DNA of 53,631 nt, from IMG/VR virus record IMGVR_UViG_3300031749_000457, positions 1 through 53,631 of that record. The stretch is one strand, 5' to 3'. Within the stretch, counting starts at the first letter, position 1. Each line of letters begins with the position of its first letter. Source of the stretch: a virus. Below the pieces are notes generated by a model. It did no database searches, had not been told where the DNA came from, and saw nothing but the letters and a program-made list of their open reading frames with translations. This document shows positions 33,081-42,369 of the stretch, in pieces. The translations under genes were made by a program, and so were the position numbers.

Positions 33081-34834
33081 AAGGATTACAGAATATTACA
33101 CAGGAAAAAGTAATAGCGAGGCTTGGTGGAACGTCGTTTCTCACCGAAACTGGAAAGGTGATAGAGGGAGATTACACGGTTGGGGAATATGCTCCTGTGA
33201 TTTTTGATAAGATGGCTTGCAGGTTTATACCTGTTTGGAAGAAGGATGTTGGGATTGGTGAGCCGATAGCCAAAAGGGTTGAGGATGAATATGCGGGTGG
33301 TTCTTATACGGTATATCTTTATGGGAGCGCTGTCAGGTATGATGCCGAAGAGAATAAGATATTTTGGGAGACAGTTTCTCAAAACGATAATTATTATATT
33401 GATTTAGATGGAGTGGTGGTTAACAGCGAAGAGACCCTCATGTTGAGGGTAGTTGAGTATAGGTCAACGGCGGGAGTGCTTATCTATAAAGATACAAGCG
33501 ATTATTACTGGGTTGTTAAGTTTGAGCTTACGGGTATAACTGACCCACGGGAAGAGTATGAATACGAGGGAGACGATTATTTGAAGTGCGATTATGTATA
33601 TGGGACTGAGCAGATTAACCTGAGTATTACTGTTCCAGGTGGTTTTAATGGGTTTGCAGGCATAACACTGGTTAATATTTCAGACCCGTGGATAGAGAAT
33701 TTGGTGTATGACGGCATATTTGAACAGGAAGTCTTTTTAGAGCTTAAAAACGTTGAGGTTTATCTCGAAGATATAGAGGAGCATGGTGTTAATAATATCA
33801 GGTATGAGCTGTTTGCAAGCGGAGAAATCTACTATGGTTATCACTGCCTGCTTCACTGGCCGTCGTTTGACCCTGGGGATGAGCATATAATCAATGATTC
33901 GTTCACGATTAGGCATGGTTTCTATAATAGAGGTAGCGGATGGGATGGAGCTGTTAATATATTTGCTCCAACTGGAACGGCATACCTTGGAATAACGCAG
34001 TATGCCTGGAAGCATGGTGCCCCATGGTATAGAGCATATAAAGTTTATGTGCCTATTGAGAAGGGTGAAATTACATTTGCTTATGAAGGCGGGCATTACT
34101 GTGTGAGCTACTGCGATGAGCCGTGGAAGTTTTTGGAGACATATCCAATTTTTGACATTTCGGGAAGCTATATAGCTGGATGGTTTGTGAATTACTACTC
34201 GATGCTTAATCCAGAGTATTATCCTTATGAGCCGAATTATCATCATAAGTGGTTTATCTGGATATCGGTGACGGATTTTAGGGAAGTAATAATGCACGAC
34301 TGGATTAACGACAGGCTTTACGGGACCGGCACGTTTAGACCAAGAGGCGGCGGGATAATGACCGGTGAGAATAAATACAGGTGTATGGAGACAAAGTCGT
34401 TTTTCAGGTGGTCTCCGCTTACTGGATATTCATTAAATCTGTATGTGATAAACGATGTGGTTTATCTTGAGAGTTCGTATAGTGATGGAGATGGGGAGAC
34501 TGTTATTGAACCAAAGGAAATACCTGAGGATGAAATGGGAAGTGATTATCCTCTCGGAAGGTGTGCAAAAGAGTTACAGCTTGCTTCGAGGAAAATGAAT
34601 TTAGAGAAGGTCCCTGGAATTTACGATGTGATATTCAGGGTTTATTGGTATGGGTCGTATTATCGTGAGGAACATCAGTTTACGGGGAAAGTTATAGGAG
34701 AAGAGGCTCTGACTGATATGAGTAGGTATCACACTACTGGAACGAGCTATCCGATGCAGGTGGTGGCGGATTTTCTTTCAGATTTTGGGCTTGTCGAGAG
34801 GAAGTTTGCAGAGGCAATCACTTATAGATATTAG
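33077..34834 (+). CDS. tail-tip structural protein
   Basis: 585 aa, TTG start overlapping the preceding stop. Very rich in Tyr/Gly/Trp and beta sequence (YYIDLDGVVVNSEETLMLRV), with a distinct C-terminal part. A distal tail or adhesion protein by position; no catalytic motif seen. Confidence 0.55.
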   Translation: MKGLQNITQEKVIARLGGTSFLTETGKVIEGDYTVGEYAPVIFDKMACRFIPVWKKDVGIGEPIAKRVEDEYAGGSYTVYLYGSAVRYDAEENKIFWETVSQNDNYYIDLDGVVVNSEETLMLRVVEYRSTAGVLIYKDTSDYYWVVKFELTGITDPREEYEYEGDDYLKCDYVYGTEQINLSITVPGGFNGFAGITLVNISDPWIENLVYDGIFEQEVFLELKNVEVYLEDIEEHGVNNIRYELFASGEIYYGYHCLLHWPSFDPGDEHIINDSFTIRHGFYNRGSGWDGAVNIFAPTGTAYLGITQYAWKHGAPWYRAYKVYVPIEKGEITFAYEGGHYCVSYCDEPWKFLETYPIFDISGSYIAGWFVNYYSMLNPEYYPYEPNYHHKWFIWISVTDFREVIMHDWINDRLYGTGTFRPRGGGIMTGENKYRCMETKSFFRWSPLTGYSLNLYVINDVVYLESSYSDGDGETVIEPKEIPEDEMGSDYPLGRCAKELQLASRKMNLEKVPGIYDVIFRVYWYGSYYREEHQFTGKVIGEEALTDMSRYHTTGTSYPMQVVADFLSDFGLVERKFAEAITYRY

Positions 34835-34845
34835 GAGGAAGAAAA

Positions 34846-35391
34846 ATGTATGAAGAGATTGGAATTATAGATGTAGGCAAAAGGGGGAGAGAGAAAAAAC
34901 ATAAGTTTTGGGTTGGTGTATGGGAGATTTATCATTTTGATAAAGATAATAGGCTTATTTGGAAGGAAGAAGTGGAGAATGCACTTGCAGATGAAGGTGA
35001 AGAATCCATGCTTGATGTGTATTTAAGGGGCGCAGCAGCACCAACGAACTTTTACCTTGGACTTGCAAACGATACGCCGAACGACCAGACAACACTTGCA
35101 ACCCTTCAGGGAGAGCCTTCGGGGAACGGCTATGCAAGACAGCAAATAGAGAGGTCAGGCACTGGATGGCCGGTATTTGAAAAGGACGAAAATAATGATT
35201 GGAGGGCAACTTCTAAACTTGTTACCTTTACGGCTTCAGGAGGTTCGATTGGTCCTGTTAATCTTATGTTTTTGACTGACGTTGCCTCTGGGACAAGCGG
35301 GAAGTTTTTAGCATGGGCAGCCCTTTCGCAGTCGAGAACTTTATCAAACGGAGAGAGCCTGGGATGTAAGATAAAGATTAAGCTCTCGTAG
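34846..35391 (+). CDS. tail/receptor-region structural protein
   Basis: 181 aa, ATG after TTAGGAGGAAG. VYLRGAAAPTNFYLGLANDTPN and GNGYARQQIERSGTGWPVFEK are typical of a widespread phage tail protein family; the later part (VTFTASGGSIGPVNLMFLTD) is beta. Confidence 0.6.
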   Translation: MYEEIGIIDVGKRGREKKHKFWVGVWEIYHFDKDNRLIWKEEVENALADEGEESMLDVYLRGAAAPTNFYLGLANDTPNDQTTLATLQGEPSGNGYARQQIERSGTGWPVFEKDENNDWRATSKLVTFTASGGSIGPVNLMFLTDVASGTSGKFLAWAALSQSRTLSNGESLGCKIKIKLS

Positions 35392-35406
35392 AGGGGATAA
35401 GAGAAA

Positions 35407-36708
35407 ATGTATGGGATAACGATACCAGTTAATGCGAGAAGAGCCACTGAAACAGTTGAAAACGAGAGAATAACGATACCAGTAAGCACTCCTTTTGAGT
35501 ATAGGCTAAGAGAACTGCCTTCAAGCGTAGAAGGAGTAAAGATAAGGAGAATAACAAGTGCTGTAAAGACTGGGACTGGTTACGGGAGCATGGCAAGCGG
35601 TGGATATTATGCTGGGATTGCAACGAGAAGCTATGTGATTGTAATAGATGGAGCTGGAGAGATTGGAGAAGCTACTTTTAAGTGGTCAAACGATGGGGGG
35701 CAGACGTGGGCTGGGACTCAAATTCCAATACCTGATGAGGAGCCGATTGACCTTGAGCTTGGAGTTCAGGTGACTTTTACTGGTAGCGAATCGGGACAGG
35801 ATTTTAACCTCAACGACAGATGGGATTTTACGGCGGAGTATTGGACAGAGGTTAATTCGATTCCCACATCTTCAAAGACTTTTCAGGTGGACTACAGCAC
35901 TGGGCTGGTTACGTTTTACAGCGGAGATGCTGGAGCAGTGGTATACGCTACCTATGAGGGAAGGGGAGGTGTAGTAAAGGCTGAAGATATAGAGCAGATA
36001 GTTTCATACCTTGAAGATGGGAGAATTGTAATATCTGGTGTAAATACATCTGGTTTAGATGTAGGGACTTTTGTTTATGCTTCCGGGGTTGATACATTTG
36101 GGAAGGCAGACCCAAGCGATGACACAAAGCCGGCAATTGGTTGTGTGAGCGTTTCTGATAGTGATAATGGAGAGGTGACTTTATTTGGAAAAGTAGAAGG
36201 TTTCAGCGGTTTGGCGGCAGGGAAAGAGTATTATCTTTCTGCCAATGGTGGTTGCTCTCTAACAGCTCCTGTTTCGGGGATACAGCAGGTTGTAGGAAGG
36301 GCTTTAAGTACAAGCGTGATGTTTATCAATCCAATGTTTAAAGGAAACGAGCCGAAGGCGGTTGTATTGAGGGGATTAAATACAGGAAGTTTCAATGAAA
36401 GGGATTTGGTTGGTATAGGTGCTAACAATACTCTTGTCAAAGCAAGTGCTTCGTGGGCAAATCTTTTCCCGGCAGTAGGATTTGTGAGGAAGGTAAGTGC
36501 AACGGAGGGAGAGGTTGTTCTTTTTGGAGTAATGGGAGGATTCAGCGGGCTTACAGCTGGAACGAGGTATTATTTATCAACTGTTGATGGAGAGTATACA
36601 GATACTCCACCTGCAGGAACAGGGAATATACAGCAGGTTGTTGGGAGGGCTATAAGTTCAACGACAATGTTAGTTGCTGTTTCACAGGAGTATAGGACGA
36701 ATACCTAA
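35407..36708 (+). CDS. tail fibre-like protein with two tandem repeats
   Basis: 433 aa. The C-terminal half contains two copies of a ~95-residue unit: GFSGLAAGKEYYLS with IQQVVGRALS, and GFSGLTAGTRYYLS with IQQVVGRAIS. Such units occur in phage fibre/decoration proteins. The N-terminal half is beta (RSYVIVIDGAGEIGEATFKWSNDGG). Its stop overlaps the next ATG. Confidence 0.6.
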   Translation: MYGITIPVNARRATETVENERITIPVSTPFEYRLRELPSSVEGVKIRRITSAVKTGTGYGSMASGGYYAGIATRSYVIVIDGAGEIGEATFKWSNDGGQTWAGTQIPIPDEEPIDLELGVQVTFTGSESGQDFNLNDRWDFTAEYWTEVNSIPTSSKTFQVDYSTGLVTFYSGDAGAVVYATYEGRGGVVKAEDIEQIVSYLEDGRIVISGVNTSGLDVGTFVYASGVDTFGKADPSDDTKPAIGCVSVSDSDNGEVTLFGKVEGFSGLAAGKEYYLSANGGCSLTAPVSGIQQVVGRALSTSVMFINPMFKGNEPKAVVLRGLNTGSFNERDLVGIGANNTLVKASASWANLFPAVGFVRKVSATEGEVVLFGVMGGFSGLTAGTRYYLSTVDGEYTDTPPAGTGNIQQVVGRAISSTTMLVAVSQEYRTNT

Positions 36709-38294
36709 TGGCAACACAGTATAGAGTGCCTACAAGTTCATATGCTATGTTACAGTGGAGTGGTTATCCAAGTTCTGACAACTGGGATAATATAGATGAA
36801 TATCCAGGCTTAGACGATTATGATTATAACTATACAAGTGGTGCTGAGCAGGAAGATGCTTATTACGTGAACCCTGATTTTTCTGTTCCGGCTGGTTCAA
36901 CGATTAACTATGTTGCTGTTCATCTATACGGGAAAGCGGATTATTGGCCGGATGCTCAGCAGATTGGTGCTGTAATAGGACTTAATAATTACTACGAGTA
37001 TTGGCAGTGGGATTCATGGCCGTCTGATTATTATGAGGAGAAGGTATTTTATTGGTATAACAACCCCTATACTGGTAGCAGCTGGACTGTAGATGAAGTA
37101 AATGGAAATGGAGATACTGGATTATCGGTGTTTGGTTATATAGGGGATGACCATGATGGAGTGTATAAATATGTAGCGACTGCCTGGATAGAAGTTGACT
37201 ATACGGAAGGAGGAGGCGGTTATTACGAAGAGGAAAGGCAGGTTGATGTTGGTGCTGAGGTTGCAGGCGAAGAATATAGGGAGGAATCTGAGGTATCGGC
37301 AAGCGTAACGGTTACTGGGGATGAAGGAGAAGATGGCTTAATTGAATCAAGAGCAATTGTTAGGTCGGTAACAGCAGAAAAGTATCAACCAGTGGTTCTT
37401 GGAAGGGACCCTGCTCCAGGAGAAACCTGTGTAAAGAGAAATAAGAAGGTTGGTTTTTTCATTAGAGGGCAGATGCTAGATGGTGTTGATATAGATACTG
37501 TAAAGGTTTGGATTAACGGTGTCTCTTATGACAAGAATGACCCTGAATTTTCATACCAGGGCTATGAAGGTGAGTATTGGATTGAGGTTGACCATGATGA
37601 GTGGGGTTATGAGGAAAGTATTAGTGTTAGGATAGAAGCTGACTCAGTGCTTGGTGAAAGTATGACACCTGTAGAATACAGCTTTACTACAGAGTGGGAG
37701 GATGAGAAGACGAGAGCTGGATATGGAAGAATAGAATTATTCCAGGCAGACAGATACGATATTGACTGCCTTACGATAGATGAAATTTGGGTTAGGCAGG
37801 GGGTTGTGAGATACAGTCCGGTTTATGAGCTTTGGTGGGGGAGGTATCAAAAACTGCCTTACATTGAAAGGATGAAGATGCGCGTAGTGGCAGGCGATAG
37901 GGTAAGTCTTGGAAGTGAGGTTCTTTCAAAGGGATACTTAAGCGTGAGAGTTAATGATGGAGATTTTACCCCGCTTTATGAAGATACAGTGGTTGATTTA
38001 GGGCCTATGTTTACTCATTCGAAGAAGGATTTAATGTTCAGGCTACTAATTCCGGAGGGAGCTGAGACAAAGAGATATTTTGTTTTAGAGCTGGTTTTTG
38101 AGCCTGCTGTTGCTTTCTTATACAGCAGATTTCTTTACGGGACAGCTATGTATTTGGTAGGTGAACCTCTTAAGATTGTTGTGAGAAAACATATTTATAG
38201 AGGATATGTATTGGATTCTATGATGTGGGGAAGTTTAATCACTGGAGGAGTGCTTGCTTATCCAACATATAGGGGAGAGGATAAGCAGTGGTAG
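36708..38294 (+). CDS. large tail-associated beta protein
   Basis: 528 aa. The N-terminal region is very Tyr/Asp/Trp rich (DNWDNIDEYPGLDDYDYNYT), suggesting a carbohydrate-binding or jelly-roll surface domain. An Ig-like segment follows (VVLGRDPAPGETCVKRNKKVGFFIRG, VKVWINGVSY), then a C-terminal domain that likely docks to the tail. Adhesin role inferred from position. Confidence 0.5.
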   Translation: MATQYRVPTSSYAMLQWSGYPSSDNWDNIDEYPGLDDYDYNYTSGAEQEDAYYVNPDFSVPAGSTINYVAVHLYGKADYWPDAQQIGAVIGLNNYYEYWQWDSWPSDYYEEKVFYWYNNPYTGSSWTVDEVNGNGDTGLSVFGYIGDDHDGVYKYVATAWIEVDYTEGGGGYYEEERQVDVGAEVAGEEYREESEVSASVTVTGDEGEDGLIESRAIVRSVTAEKYQPVVLGRDPAPGETCVKRNKKVGFFIRGQMLDGVDIDTVKVWINGVSYDKNDPEFSYQGYEGEYWIEVDHDEWGYEESISVRIEADSVLGESMTPVEYSFTTEWEDEKTRAGYGRIELFQADRYDIDCLTIDEIWVRQGVVRYSPVYELWWGRYQKLPYIERMKMRVVAGDRVSLGSEVLSKGYLSVRVNDGDFTPLYEDTVVDLGPMFTHSKKDLMFRLLIPEGAETKRYFVLELVFEPAVAFLYSRFLYGTAMYLVGEPLKIVVRKHIYRGYVLDSMMWGSLITGGVLAYPTYRGEDKQW

Positions 38295-38305
38295 GAGAGT
38301 AAAAA

Positions 38306-38656
38306 ATGGGAGCTGGAACATATAATTTTACGATAGAGCAGGGAGCAACGTTTAAGCGAATAATGACGTGGAAGGACAGCAATGGTAATCCGATTTCACT
38401 TGTTGGTTATAAGGGAAGAATGCAGATAAGGCAGGCAAAGGATTCAAGTAATGTAATCATGACTCTTGATACTGAAGATAATGGTGGGATGGCGTTAGGC
38501 GGTGTTGAGGGGACTATAACGATAGAGATTTCTGCAAGCAGAACTGCGGGGCTTGATTTTAGGACTGCTGTATATGATTTGGAGCTTGAAAAAGATGGAG
38601 AAGTTGTGCGGTTGCTTGAAGGAACGGTAACTTTATCAAAAGAGGTGACAAGATGA
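38306..38656 (+). CDS. BppU N-terminal-like tail protein
   Basis: 116 aa. YNFTIEQGATFKRIMTWKDSNGNPISLVGYKGRMQIR, with TITIEISASRTAGLDFRTAVYDLELE, is the pattern of the small beta domain at baseplate upper proteins and fibres. Confidence 0.65.
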   Translation: MGAGTYNFTIEQGATFKRIMTWKDSNGNPISLVGYKGRMQIRQAKDSSNVIMTLDTEDNGGMALGGVEGTITIEISASRTAGLDFRTAVYDLELEKDGEVVRLLEGTVTLSKEVTR

Positions 38657-38907
38657 TTAATTGCAGTGTTGAAATTCAGGAAGTCAATAATGTTGTTTCA
38701 ATTAACGAGGAAACGCAGGAAGTTGAAATAATAGAACAGCCAAAAACAGAAGTTGTTGTTTTAGAGGGGATTTATATAGTTGGGGGAGGATATGAAGGGA
38801 CTGAATTCTCAGAGATAAGACTTGTCCCAAAGGCTTCATCAAGCGGGCTTGAGGGGACGATGTTTTACTGCAGTGAGGATGACCATGTTTGGGTTGCAAC
38901 AGAATAA
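38653..38907 (+). CDS. 84-aa fibre-region protein
   Basis: ATGA overlap with the previous gene. A Val/Glu-rich beta N-terminus (VVSINEETQEVEIIEQPK), then EGTMFYCSEDDHVWVATE, like terminal segments of fibre proteins that contact the next subunit. Confidence 0.55.
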   Translation: MINCSVEIQEVNNVVSINEETQEVEIIEQPKTEVVVLEGIYIVGGGYEGTEFSEIRLVPKASSSGLEGTMFYCSEDDHVWVATE

Positions 38908-38925
38908 AGAAAGGAGGGGAAGAGG

Positions 38926-39078
38926 ATGCAGCTGACGGTATGGATAAATAAACCAACAAAGGTATTTATGGGGGGAGACCCGCAGAAGGGGCAGGTGCCA
39001 TTTACAACGCTTGAGCTGAAGAAAGCGCAGATAATCGTTGACCAGGAGAAGCAGACAATAACGATAATAGAGGAGTAA
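38926..39078 (+). CDS. 50-aa small tail-region protein
   Basis: ATG 38926 with AAAGGAGGGGAAGAGG. MQLTVWINKPTKVFMGGDPQ start and QTITIIEE end. Beta-rich; function unknown. Confidence 0.55.
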   Translation: MQLTVWINKPTKVFMGGDPQKGQVPFTTLELKKAQIIVDQEKQTITIIEE

Positions 39079-39082
39079 AAGA

Positions 39083-40723
39083 ATGGCTATAACTTGGAAA
39101 AAGTTAGCCTTCGAAGATGATGTAATAAAAAAATCTATTATAAATGCCAAAGGTGATTTGATAGTAGGTAGCGCTGAGGATACGCCATCTATACTTTCTG
39201 TTGGTTCGAACGATAGTATACTTGTTGCTGATTCGAACGAAAGTCTTGGTGTTAAGTGGAGAGATTTTTCGCAGAGCTTTTTCCAGCAAGCAAGTATGTA
39301 TAGGTCGGGTTCGCAGTCTCTTGCTAATGACAGTTATACGAAAATTTTGCTCAGCAGTATAGAGTTTGACCCTTATAATATTTGCGATACTTCGAATAAT
39401 CGAATTCGGCCGACGAAGGCTGGATACTATTTGGTTAATGGTGTTGCAGCGACAAACCTCGGTGGAAACGCTATTGGTGGAACGTTTACTTGTTTTATTT
39501 ATAAAAATGGGAGCCAGTCGGGACATGGGACTGAAGTTCAGACTAATAATATAGGTTGGGTATGGAGTAGGGTAGAAAAACTTTTATATCTGAATGGTAG
39601 TAGTGATTATGTAGAATTATATGCATATCAATATAGCGGTGCGGCAAGGGATTTGCTTTGGGGAGCATTATTTGTTGTAGGTCCATTCAGTCAATCACTT
39701 TTTACAGGGCCAGCTCCGAGTGCATGGAGAGTGGTTAGTGAAGCCGATTTAACTAATGCTTCTTCTTATACATTCAGCGGACTTGATGGTAATGCTGACA
39801 GAGCGTATAAGATTTTGATAGATGGATATGTTGTAGGTTCTGGGTCTGTTAACTATTATCCTTACATTACACCTAATAGTGCCACTGGTGACACGTATTA
39901 CAATACGGAACATTATTCGACAGAGACAGGTCAAGGCGTTGATAATCCTTCGAGATCTGGGTTTGTAATAGGATATACAAGAGCTGAAAATTCAAATCTT
40001 TCATATAAGGCAGAGATAACTATTCCTGCAAGAACTGGAACGAGAAGGGTTGCTCATTCGTTGATGTGGCAGGGGTCAGAATCTGGAACTGTAAGGCTTA
40101 CTACTCAGACGGTTGGAGTGTGGGCTAATAGTTCAAGCAATATTAGTTCGCTTGTAATAAATTTTGATGGCACAACATTTACTGGAAAGATTACACTGCT
40201 GAAGCTAACAATAAATGAAAGTGGAACGGATGGATACTGGACGCTTGCCGGAAGTGTTTTGTCGCCTAATCAGTCAAATTGGGTTGTTGATGTAAAGGCT
40301 CAGAAAGCATCTATGTATCGTTCGGGGGCTAGTCAATCTATTCCAAATACTACTTGGACTAAGATACAGCTTAATGAAGTTAGTTTCGACCCTTATAGTA
40401 TTTGTGATGTTTCAAATTATAGAATTAAACCAACGAAAGCAGGATACTATTTGGTTATTGGATATGGAAGTATTGATTTGGCTAATGGTGGAAAGGTTTT
40501 TGTTGTAGCTATTTATAAGAATGGTAGTGTATTGGTCTACGGGACGGATTTAGCTTTATCATCTGGGATAATAGGTTACACAAGAAGTATTGTGTCACAG
40601 ATTGTTTACATGAATGGTAGCACTGACTATTTAGAACTGTGGTGTTATCAGGAGAGCGGAGCTGCAAGGTCGCTGTTATCAGGAAGTGAAAATACGTATT
40701 TATCAATAGTAGGTCCATTATAA
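39083..40723 (+). CDS. tail fibre with two C1q-like domains
   Basis: 546 aa. The N-terminal ~45 residues (MAITWKKLAFEDDVIKKSIIN, KGDLIVGSAEDTPSILSVG) are shared with the next fibre gene. Two C1q/TNF-like globular domains follow (ASMYRSGSQSLANDSYTKI and ASMYRSGASQSIPNTTWTKI), each with FDPY-ICD, IRPTKAGYYLV, YKNGS and YLNGS-DY-EL elements, on either side of a beta domain. C1q-like heads at phage fibres usually bind the host receptor. Confidence 0.72.
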   Translation: MAITWKKLAFEDDVIKKSIINAKGDLIVGSAEDTPSILSVGSNDSILVADSNESLGVKWRDFSQSFFQQASMYRSGSQSLANDSYTKILLSSIEFDPYNICDTSNNRIRPTKAGYYLVNGVAATNLGGNAIGGTFTCFIYKNGSQSGHGTEVQTNNIGWVWSRVEKLLYLNGSSDYVELYAYQYSGAARDLLWGALFVVGPFSQSLFTGPAPSAWRVVSEADLTNASSYTFSGLDGNADRAYKILIDGYVVGSGSVNYYPYITPNSATGDTYYNTEHYSTETGQGVDNPSRSGFVIGYTRAENSNLSYKAEITIPARTGTRRVAHSLMWQGSESGTVRLTTQTVGVWANSSSNISSLVINFDGTTFTGKITLLKLTINESGTDGYWTLAGSVLSPNQSNWVVDVKAQKASMYRSGASQSIPNTTWTKIQLNEVSFDPYSICDVSNYRIKPTKAGYYLVIGYGSIDLANGGKVFVVAIYKNGSVLVYGTDLALSSGIIGYTRSIVSQIVYMNGSTDYLELWCYQESGAARSLLSGSENTYLSIVGPL

Positions 40724-40752
40724 AATAAAACAATTAAGGAGGTTAGAAGAGT

Positions 40753-41349
40753 ATGGCAATTACATGGAAAAAATTAGTTTTTGAGGATGATGTAATTCTA
40801 AAGTCCATCATCAATGCTAAGGGAGACCTGATTGTTGGGAGTGCAGATAATACGCCTGCCATACTATCGGTAGGAGCTGATGGTAAGGTCTTAAAGGCAA
40901 ATTCTGCAGCTACTTATGGAGTTGAGTGGGCTGACCCTGGAACACCTGGCACTCACCATACCACACATGAAAATGGTGGGGCTGATGAGATTAATGTAGC
41001 AGGGCTGTCAGGAGAATTGGCTGACCCACAGCCTCCCAAGACACATGCAACATCACATGAGAATGGAGGGGCAGATGAGATAAATGTTGCTGGATTGTCA
41101 GGGGAATTGGCTGACCCTCAGACTCCAAAGGCACACGCAACGTCGCACAAGAAAAGCGGGTCAGATGAGATTAAATTGAATGAGTTTGGAGACCCAACTG
41201 GAAACGTGGAATTTAATAAGAACCAGGGCTTGAATTTTGTTCTACATAAAGTTGCAAATGAAGCTGGAAGACCCACAACTCCAGAGGTAGGCCAGATAAT
41301 ATTTCAGAGCGATACGCTGGCTGCATACATTTGCACAAGTAATTCTTAA
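40753..41349 (+). CDS. second tail fibre, same anchor with collagen-like linker repeats
   Basis: 198 aa, ATG after AAGGAGG. Same N-terminal anchor (MAITWKKLVFEDDVILKSIIN) as the C1q fibre, then two or three linkers HATSHENGGADEINVAGLSG, a common phage fibre repeat, and a short C-terminal beta piece. It may be a shorter alternative fibre or an adaptor. Confidence 0.68.
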   Translation: MAITWKKLVFEDDVILKSIINAKGDLIVGSADNTPAILSVGADGKVLKANSAATYGVEWADPGTPGTHHTTHENGGADEINVAGLSGELADPQPPKTHATSHENGGADEINVAGLSGELADPQTPKAHATSHKKSGSDEIKLNEFGDPTGNVEFNKNQGLNFVLHKVANEAGRPTTPEVGQIIFQSDTLAAYICTSNS

Positions 41350-41370
41350 TAATTAGAGGGGCAAAAAGAA

Positions 41371-41529
41371 ATGGAAGGCCGGCTGGATAAGCTCGCTGAA
41401 TTACATGGTAGGATTGTAGATATAATTAATGAAAGTGGCTTGGGGCCTGAAGATGTATTAGTAGTGCTGGAGATTATCAAAGCGGTAACTCTAAAGGCAC
41501 TGCTTATTATGGTTGGGAAGAATGAATAA
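41371..41529 (+). CDS. 52-aa hypothetical protein
   Basis: ATG 41371 with AGAGGGGC upstream. MEGRLDKLAELHGRIVDII start; amphipathic helix, then a hydrophobic end (VTLKALLIMVGK). Unrecognised. Confidence 0.5.
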   Translation: MEGRLDKLAELHGRIVDIINESGLGPEDVLVVLEIIKAVTLKALLIMVGKNE

Positions 41530-41557
41530 AAATTAAACCGAACGGGAGATTTGTAAA

Positions 41558-41866
41558 ATGAATGCAGAATCTTACTCTTTTTTCAATCTTGCATTCCAGA
41601 TAGTGATTGTAATTTTTGGTGTAGTGCTGTCGGTTGTGTGGTATTTAACGAGGAGGTCGGTTTGGGGAGAGATAGATTTACTTAAGAATTCAAAGCAGGA
41701 TATTAAGGTATGTAATCAAATAGAAGAGACATCAAAAAGGGACAGGGCTGAAATAAGAGAAGAACTTAAAGAAGCAAGAAAACATTTGATTAGGATGGAT
41801 AAAAAGATAGATAGGCTGATGTGGGCATTGAAGATTGAAAACAATGACCCCAATATGGATTCATAA
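41558..41866 (+). CDS. 102-aa membrane-anchored coiled-coil protein
   Basis: ATG with GGGAG upstream. One N-terminal membrane segment (FQIVIVIFGVVLSVVWYL), then a charged helix (DRAEIREELKEARKHLIRMDKKIDRLM). Similar to phage holin-accessory or superinfection proteins; closes the late gene block. Confidence 0.55.
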   Translation: MNAESYSFFNLAFQIVIVIFGVVLSVVWYLTRRSVWGEIDLLKNSKQDIKVCNQIEETSKRDRAEIREELKEARKHLIRMDKKIDRLMWALKIENNDPNMDS

Positions 41867-41891
41867 TGCAGTTTTCTAAAAAATCAGTGAT

Positions 41892-42028
41892 TTCAATAAG
41901 TTAGCTTACAATTTTAGTCACTCCACATTACAATTTTAGTCACTCCACAAAAAAGTTTCAGAATCAACGATTTAAGAGATTTTCTTTGTAATTTCAAGTA
42001 GTTAGGTTACAATTTTTGTCACTTCAAT
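41892..42028. repeat. iterated 22-bp repeats (two perfect tandem copies plus a third)
   Basis: The unit TTACAATTTTAGTCACTCC followed by ACA occurs exactly twice in tandem at 41906-41927 and 41928-41949. A diverged copy TTACAATTTTTGTCACTTC lies at 42007-42025. Copies 1 and 3 also share the preceding TTTCAA and GTTAG. They lie 55-180 bp upstream of a sigma-54-like promoter and could be activator sites; iterons of an origin or the ends of a lost transposon are alternatives. Confidence 0.8.
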
Positions 42029-42081
42029 TTAAAAAGTCGTAGAAAAACCTAATAAAATCAATAAATTATGTCAGTTTAATA

Positions 42082-42099
42082 TAGGCACGTCGCTTGCAT
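42082..42099 (+). promoter_or_regulatory. sigma-54 (-24/-12) promoter
   Basis: AGGCACG followed by TCGC and TTGCAT matches the consensus TGGCACG-N4-TTGCA, with GG (42084-42085) and GC (42096-42097) exactly 10 nt apart. A start near 42109 is expected, reading into the 42142 ORF and the GC-rich element. Confidence 0.65.
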
Positions 42100-42141
42100 C
42101 CAAAATTAATAAAAAATAAATAAAATTAAGGAGTTAGGTCT

Positions 42142-42369
42142 TTGGAAATTCTGAGGGTTGAGGAAAGCAAAGGTTGGTTGGAAGAAATGGGAGCTGAGGT
42201 TGAGGTGATGAGCCTCGTGGCCCCCCACCCAGTCGGCGACTTGGATAAGCCAAAGGCGATCTGGGTTGCTCGATATGAAGGTGGTGAACGTAAAGTCACA
42301 TTAGGCTCCCAGAGTAGGTCAATTGGCTGGAGCTGGAATCAATCCCGTAAATCCCCTCATGAGGGGTAG
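42142..42369 (+). CDS. 75-aa ORF in the GC-rich element
   Basis: TTG start with AAGGAG 9 nt upstream. The product begins MEILRVEESKGWLEEMG and ends NQSRKSPHEG; its stop lies immediately after a CCCCTCATGAGGGG hairpin. The ending resembles the way TnpB C-termini run into the transposon-end hairpin, but no TnpB domain (DRDxNAA, zinc finger) is present, so this may be a remnant, an unrelated peptide, or not coding at all. Confidence 0.35.
   Translation: MEILRVEESKGWLEEMGAEVEVMSLVAPHPVGDLDKPKAIWVARYEGGERKVTLGSQSRSIGWSWNQSRKSPHEG

Noticed and set aside
41906-41949. Tandem 22-bp repeats as a CRISPR array
   Set aside because: The copies are directly adjacent with no spacers, and only one more diverged copy exists nearby; no cas genes are visible.
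42142-42369. Calling the 75-aa ORF a TnpB protein
   Set aside because: Only its hairpin-overlapping end resembles TnpB genes; no catalytic or zinc-finger motif is present and there is no room for one upstream.
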